Source of the DNA: Sphingomonas sp. OK281
Lineage (GTDB): Bacteria; Pseudomonadota; Alphaproteobacteria; Sphingomonadales; Sphingomonadaceae
Direction of reading: 5' to 3'
NCBI RefSeq assembly: GCF_900115295.1
Contig: NZ_FOVZ01000003.1
Location: 434,001 to 498,000 of the forward strand
DNA: 64,000 bases
Both the position numbers and the translations under genes were made by a program. The notes beneath the pieces are model-generated. The model saw nothing but the letters and a program-made list of their open reading frames with translations, was not told the DNA's origin and ran no database searches. Below, one piece after another: positions 61,923 through 64,000 of the stretch (the stretch's first letter is position 1; each line of letters starts with the position of its first letter).

Positions 61923-63080
61923 ATGCGCGACTTCGACATCGTCATCTACGGCGCGACCGGGTTCACCGGGCGGCTCGTGGCGGAGTATCTCGTCCAGACC
62001 TATCCCACCGGCGTTCGGTGGGCGATGGCGGGGCGCTCGCTGTCGAAGCTGCAGGAGGTCCGCGACCTGATCGGCGCGCCTGCCGAGAGGGCGCTGATCG
62101 CTGCCGACTCCGACGACCCCGCCAGCCTGCGCGCAATGGCCGAACGTGCCACCGTGGTCATCTCGACGGTGGGACCGTACCAGCTGTACGGCTCCAACCT
62201 CGTCGCCGCGTGCGCCGCGACCGGCACCGGTTATGTCGATCTGTGCGGCGAGCCCGCATGGATGCGCCACATGATCGACGCGCATGAAGGCGAAGCGACG
62301 CGCACCGGTGCGCGCATCGTGTTCTCCTGCGGGTTCGACTCGATCCCATTCGATCTCGGCGTGCTGACATTGCAGGATGCGGCGAAGGCCAAATACGGCG
62401 CCCCCGCTCCCCGAGTGAAAGGCCGCGTGCGGAAAATGCAGGGGACGTTCTCGGGTGGCACTGCGGCCAGCCTCAAGGCGACGCTTGCTGCTGCCGCGCG
62501 TGATCCCGGCATCGTCAAGCTGCTGACCAGTCCGTTCGCGCTGACCCCCGGCTTCCAGGGACCGCATCAGCCGACCGGGATGATCCCCGAGTACGACACG
62601 ACCATCTCGGCCTGGGTCGCGCCGTTCGTGATGGCGCCGATCAACACCAAGAATGTCCACCGCACCAATTTCCTGCTCGGCGAGGCCTATGGCGCGGACT
62701 TCGTCTATGACGAGATGATGGTGGCGGGACTGGGCGATCTCGGCAAGGTTGCAGCCGAGGCGATCGCGAAGTTCAATCCGTTCTCGGGCGACAAGGGGCC
62801 GAAACCCGGCGAAGGCCCGTCGAAAGAGGAGCGCGATGCCGGCCATTACGACCTGCTGTTCGCGGGTATCATGCCCGATGGCGAGCGCATCGACACGGTC
62901 GTCACCGGCGATCGCGATCCCGGCTATGGCTCGACCAGCAAGATGATCGCAGAGGCGGCGTTATGCCTGGTTCAGGATATCGAAGCCGATGGCGGGATCT
63001 GGACGCCCGGCGCTCTGATGGGGACGAAACTGCGTGATCGTCTGGTGGCGAAGGCGGGGCTCACCTTCACAACCGGCTGA
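61923..63080 (+). CDS. Saccharopine dehydrogenase-like NAD(P)-binding protein (trans-acting enoyl reductase type)
   Basis: A 385-aa protein with an N-terminal Rossmann fold: FDIVIYGATGFTGRLVAEYL, then VVISTVGPYQLYG and YVDLCGEPAWMR, CGFDSIPFDLG. This is the conserved pattern of the group including the mycobacterial trans-acting enoyl reductase and eukaryotic SCCPDH, not true saccharopine dehydrogenase. Substrate unknown; a lipid role is possible. ATG 61923 has AGGAG at 6 nt. Confidence 0.88.
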   Translation: MRDFDIVIYGATGFTGRLVAEYLVQTYPTGVRWAMAGRSLSKLQEVRDLIGAPAERALIAADSDDPASLRAMAERATVVISTVGPYQLYGSNLVAACAATGTGYVDLCGEPAWMRHMIDAHEGEATRTGARIVFSCGFDSIPFDLGVLTLQDAAKAKYGAPAPRVKGRVRKMQGTFSGGTAASLKATLAAAARDPGIVKLLTSPFALTPGFQGPHQPTGMIPEYDTTISAWVAPFVMAPINTKNVHRTNFLLGEAYGADFVYDEMMVAGLGDLGKVAAEAIAKFNPFSGDKGPKPGEGPSKEERDAGHYDLLFAGIMPDGERIDTVVTGDRDPGYGSTSKMIAEAALCLVQDIEADGGIWTPGALMGTKLRDRLVAKAGLTFTTG

Positions 63081-63380
63081 TCAGCCGCGAAAGAACCACG
63101 TCGCGATCCAGGAGATCAGCACCGACGCGATAATCGCGATCGGCACGGCGAGACGTCGGCGTCGCTCGATCGCAGCATAATGCGCGTCGAGATCGAAATA
63201 GAAGCGGCCTTGCGCGGTTTCGCGGACGATGCCGTTGGCACGCAGCCGATCGAGCGCCCCCTGCTCCCTGGGGTCACGAGGTAGGAAGGCGATCGCATCA
63301 TCGGGTGCGATCGCGTGTCGCGCCAGGAACAGCGCCGGGATGACTCCGCGGATCCGGTGCGGTCGCAGCGCCATCGGCAT
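63081..63380 (-). CDS. Small tail-anchored membrane protein, member of a local pair (downstream)
   Basis: About 99 aa. A soluble N-terminal domain (residues 1-75, IAPDDAIAFLPRD...GALDRLRANGIV...GRFYFDLDAHY) is followed by Arg-rich residues and one C-terminal hydrophobic segment (LAVPIAIIASVLISWIATWF). The N domain could be a small winged helix. It is clearly related to the upstream neighbour (63412-63708). Start uncertain: ATG 63380 or 63374, neither with a strong ribosome binding site, so coupling to the upstream gene is likely. Confidence 0.7.
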   Translation of the reverse strand: MPMALRPHRIRGVIPALFLARHAIAPDDAIAFLPRDPREQGALDRLRANGIVRETAQGRFYFDLDAHYAAIERRRRLAVPIAIIASVLISWIATWFFRG

Positions 63381-63411
63381 GCCGGAGGGGCTCGGAATTA
63401 CCGGCGAGAGC

Positions 63412-63708
63412 TTATTCGGCAAGCGCGAAGACCGTCGCCGCCGCCGCAACGCTTGCAGCTACGCCCGATACTCCGACGATCGCTGCGGCTCGTAGTCGCA
63501 CCGAAGCGCGAAATGCACCGAGCTTCCGCGCATCGAGATGATACCGCCCCGCCCCGTCGTCGACGATCGCGCCATAGACGCGGAGTTGCCGAAATATCCG
63601 TGCGTCCTTCGCTGCATAGGCGATCGCACGATCAGCCGACGTGGCCCGTGCCACGACGAAATCCTTGATGATCCGTCGCCGCGATCGGCCTAGAATAAGT
63701 CCCCGCAT
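63412..63708 (-). CDS. Small tail-anchored membrane protein, member of a local pair (upstream)
   Basis: 98 aa. The same plan as the downstream protein: a soluble domain (ATSADRAIAYAAKDARIFRQ, LRVYGAIV, GRYHLDARKL) and one C-terminal hydrophobic segment (AAAIVGVSGVAASVAAAATV). ATG 63708 is preceded by GGGGGAAG at 3 nt. Function unknown. It lies 31 nt upstream of its relative and 51 nt downstream of rnr on the same strand. Confidence 0.72.
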   Translation of the reverse strand: MRGLILGRSRRRIIKDFVVARATSADRAIAYAAKDARIFRQLRVYGAIVDDGAGRYHLDARKLGAFRASVRLRAAAIVGVSGVAASVAAAATVFALAE

Positions 63709-63758
63709 ACTCTTCCCCCCACGCCGATCTCGCATAGCGCGGGGGGTTTGCGCAAATC

Positions 63759-64000
63759 CTAACGTCGCTTGCCCTGGTGGCGGATGTTCGCCGGGCGACC
63801 ACGCCGCTTGATCTCGCGCACCGGCTTGCGGCCGCCACGCGGAGGCTGGGCCGCGCCCTTCCCCTCGGGCATCTCGAAGCGCAGCGCGCCCGATACCGGG
63901 TTTGCCTCAGCCAGTCGCAGTTCCAAGGTCTGGCCTTGTGCGAAGACGTCGCCGCTATGCTCGCCGGTCAGCGTACGGGCGCCTTCGTCGAACCGGAAAT
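63759..64000 (-). CDS. rnr: Ribonuclease R, C-terminal end (truncated by window edge)
   Basis: Only the last ~80 residues are inside the window. They cover the end of an S1 RNA-binding domain (GDVFAQGQTLELRLAEANPV, SGALRFEMPEG) and the basic tail (GGRKPVREIKRRGRPANIRH...) that ends KRR. This matches the C terminus of alphaproteobacterial RNase R, a processive 3'-5' exoribonuclease. The catalytic RNB domain is beyond the edge, so the identification is by the tail only. Confidence 0.78.
   Translation of the reverse strand, partial: FRFDEGARTLTGEHSGDVFAQGQTLELRLAEANPVSGALRFEMPEGKGAAQPPRGGRKPVREIKRRGRPANIRHQGKRR

Overview
The window is one contiguous piece of a high-GC alphaproteobacterial chromosome, most likely from Sphingomonas or a close relative (Sphingomonadales). 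The basis is gene order and content. There are blocks of secB / Tim44-like / mltA / smr and of rpsT-dnaA / mutM-ubiE-ubiB-coaBC-dut, exosortase-A (XrtA)-associated polysaccharide genes, an Aur1-like PAP2 protein, and a perfect EcfG-type stress promoter (GGAAC-N16-CGTT). GTG starts and ATGA/GTGA stop-start overlaps are frequent. I see no phage, insertion sequence, integrase, CRISPR array, rRNA or plasmid gene. The only RNA gene I can support is tRNA-Glu(CTC).

Layout. 1-3.7 kb: the end of an S41 protease, the PAP2 protein, a glutathione transferase and dapE. 4-14.9 kb: smr-mltA-Tim44-like on the minus strand, divergent from secB-murJ-trpS; then on the minus strand a GT-C-like membrane protein, dnaA, rpsT and mutM. 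15-21.6 kb: a plus-strand run ubiE-ubiB-(membrane protein)-coaBC-dut-(unknown)-moeB-like. 21.6-26.7 kb: a surface-polysaccharide block (initiating sugar-phosphate transferase, galU, and wecB-wecC for UDP-ManNAcA). 26.6-34.7 kb: M48 protease, metallophosphatase, a small membrane protein, FKBP isomerase, rpsU, cysS, a 2-hydroxyacid dehydrogenase, class II DAHP synthase and the tRNA. 34.9-44.4 kb: metabolic and stress genes (aldehyde dehydrogenase, NUDIX, extensin-like, transglutaminase, BI-1, ThpR, Cu/Zn SOD, MFS). 44.5-49.2 kb: a second polysaccharide block of the XrtA type (glycosyltransferase, O-antigen-ligase-like protein, acyltransferase, two unknowns). 49.3-64 kb: a PfpI-like protein, topoisomerase IB, MscS, putA, MaoC hydratase, thiolase, a tiny membrane protein, an FMN-barrel stress protein, PHA depolymerase, ABC exporter, TfoX-N, a saccharopine-dehydrogenase-like reductase, two related small membrane proteins and the end of rnr.

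The genes fall into themes: envelope and peptidoglycan (mltA, murJ, dapE), export and folding (secB, FKBP), core replication and translation, ubiquinone and CoA, two polysaccharide loci, carbon storage and acyl-CoA metabolism, and a scattering of stress genes, some with EcfG-like promoters.

No obviously new multi-gene defence or mobile system is visible. The items most worth a second look are small. They are a 30-aa membrane protein with a good ribosome binding site, a 51-aa protein overlapping the XrtA ligase, a perfect EcfG promoter on a disordered 99-aa protein, palindromic repeat elements that have entered coding sequence (putA and the end of an acyltransferase), a 39-bp in-frame duplication in a membrane protein, and a tandem pair of related small membrane proteins.
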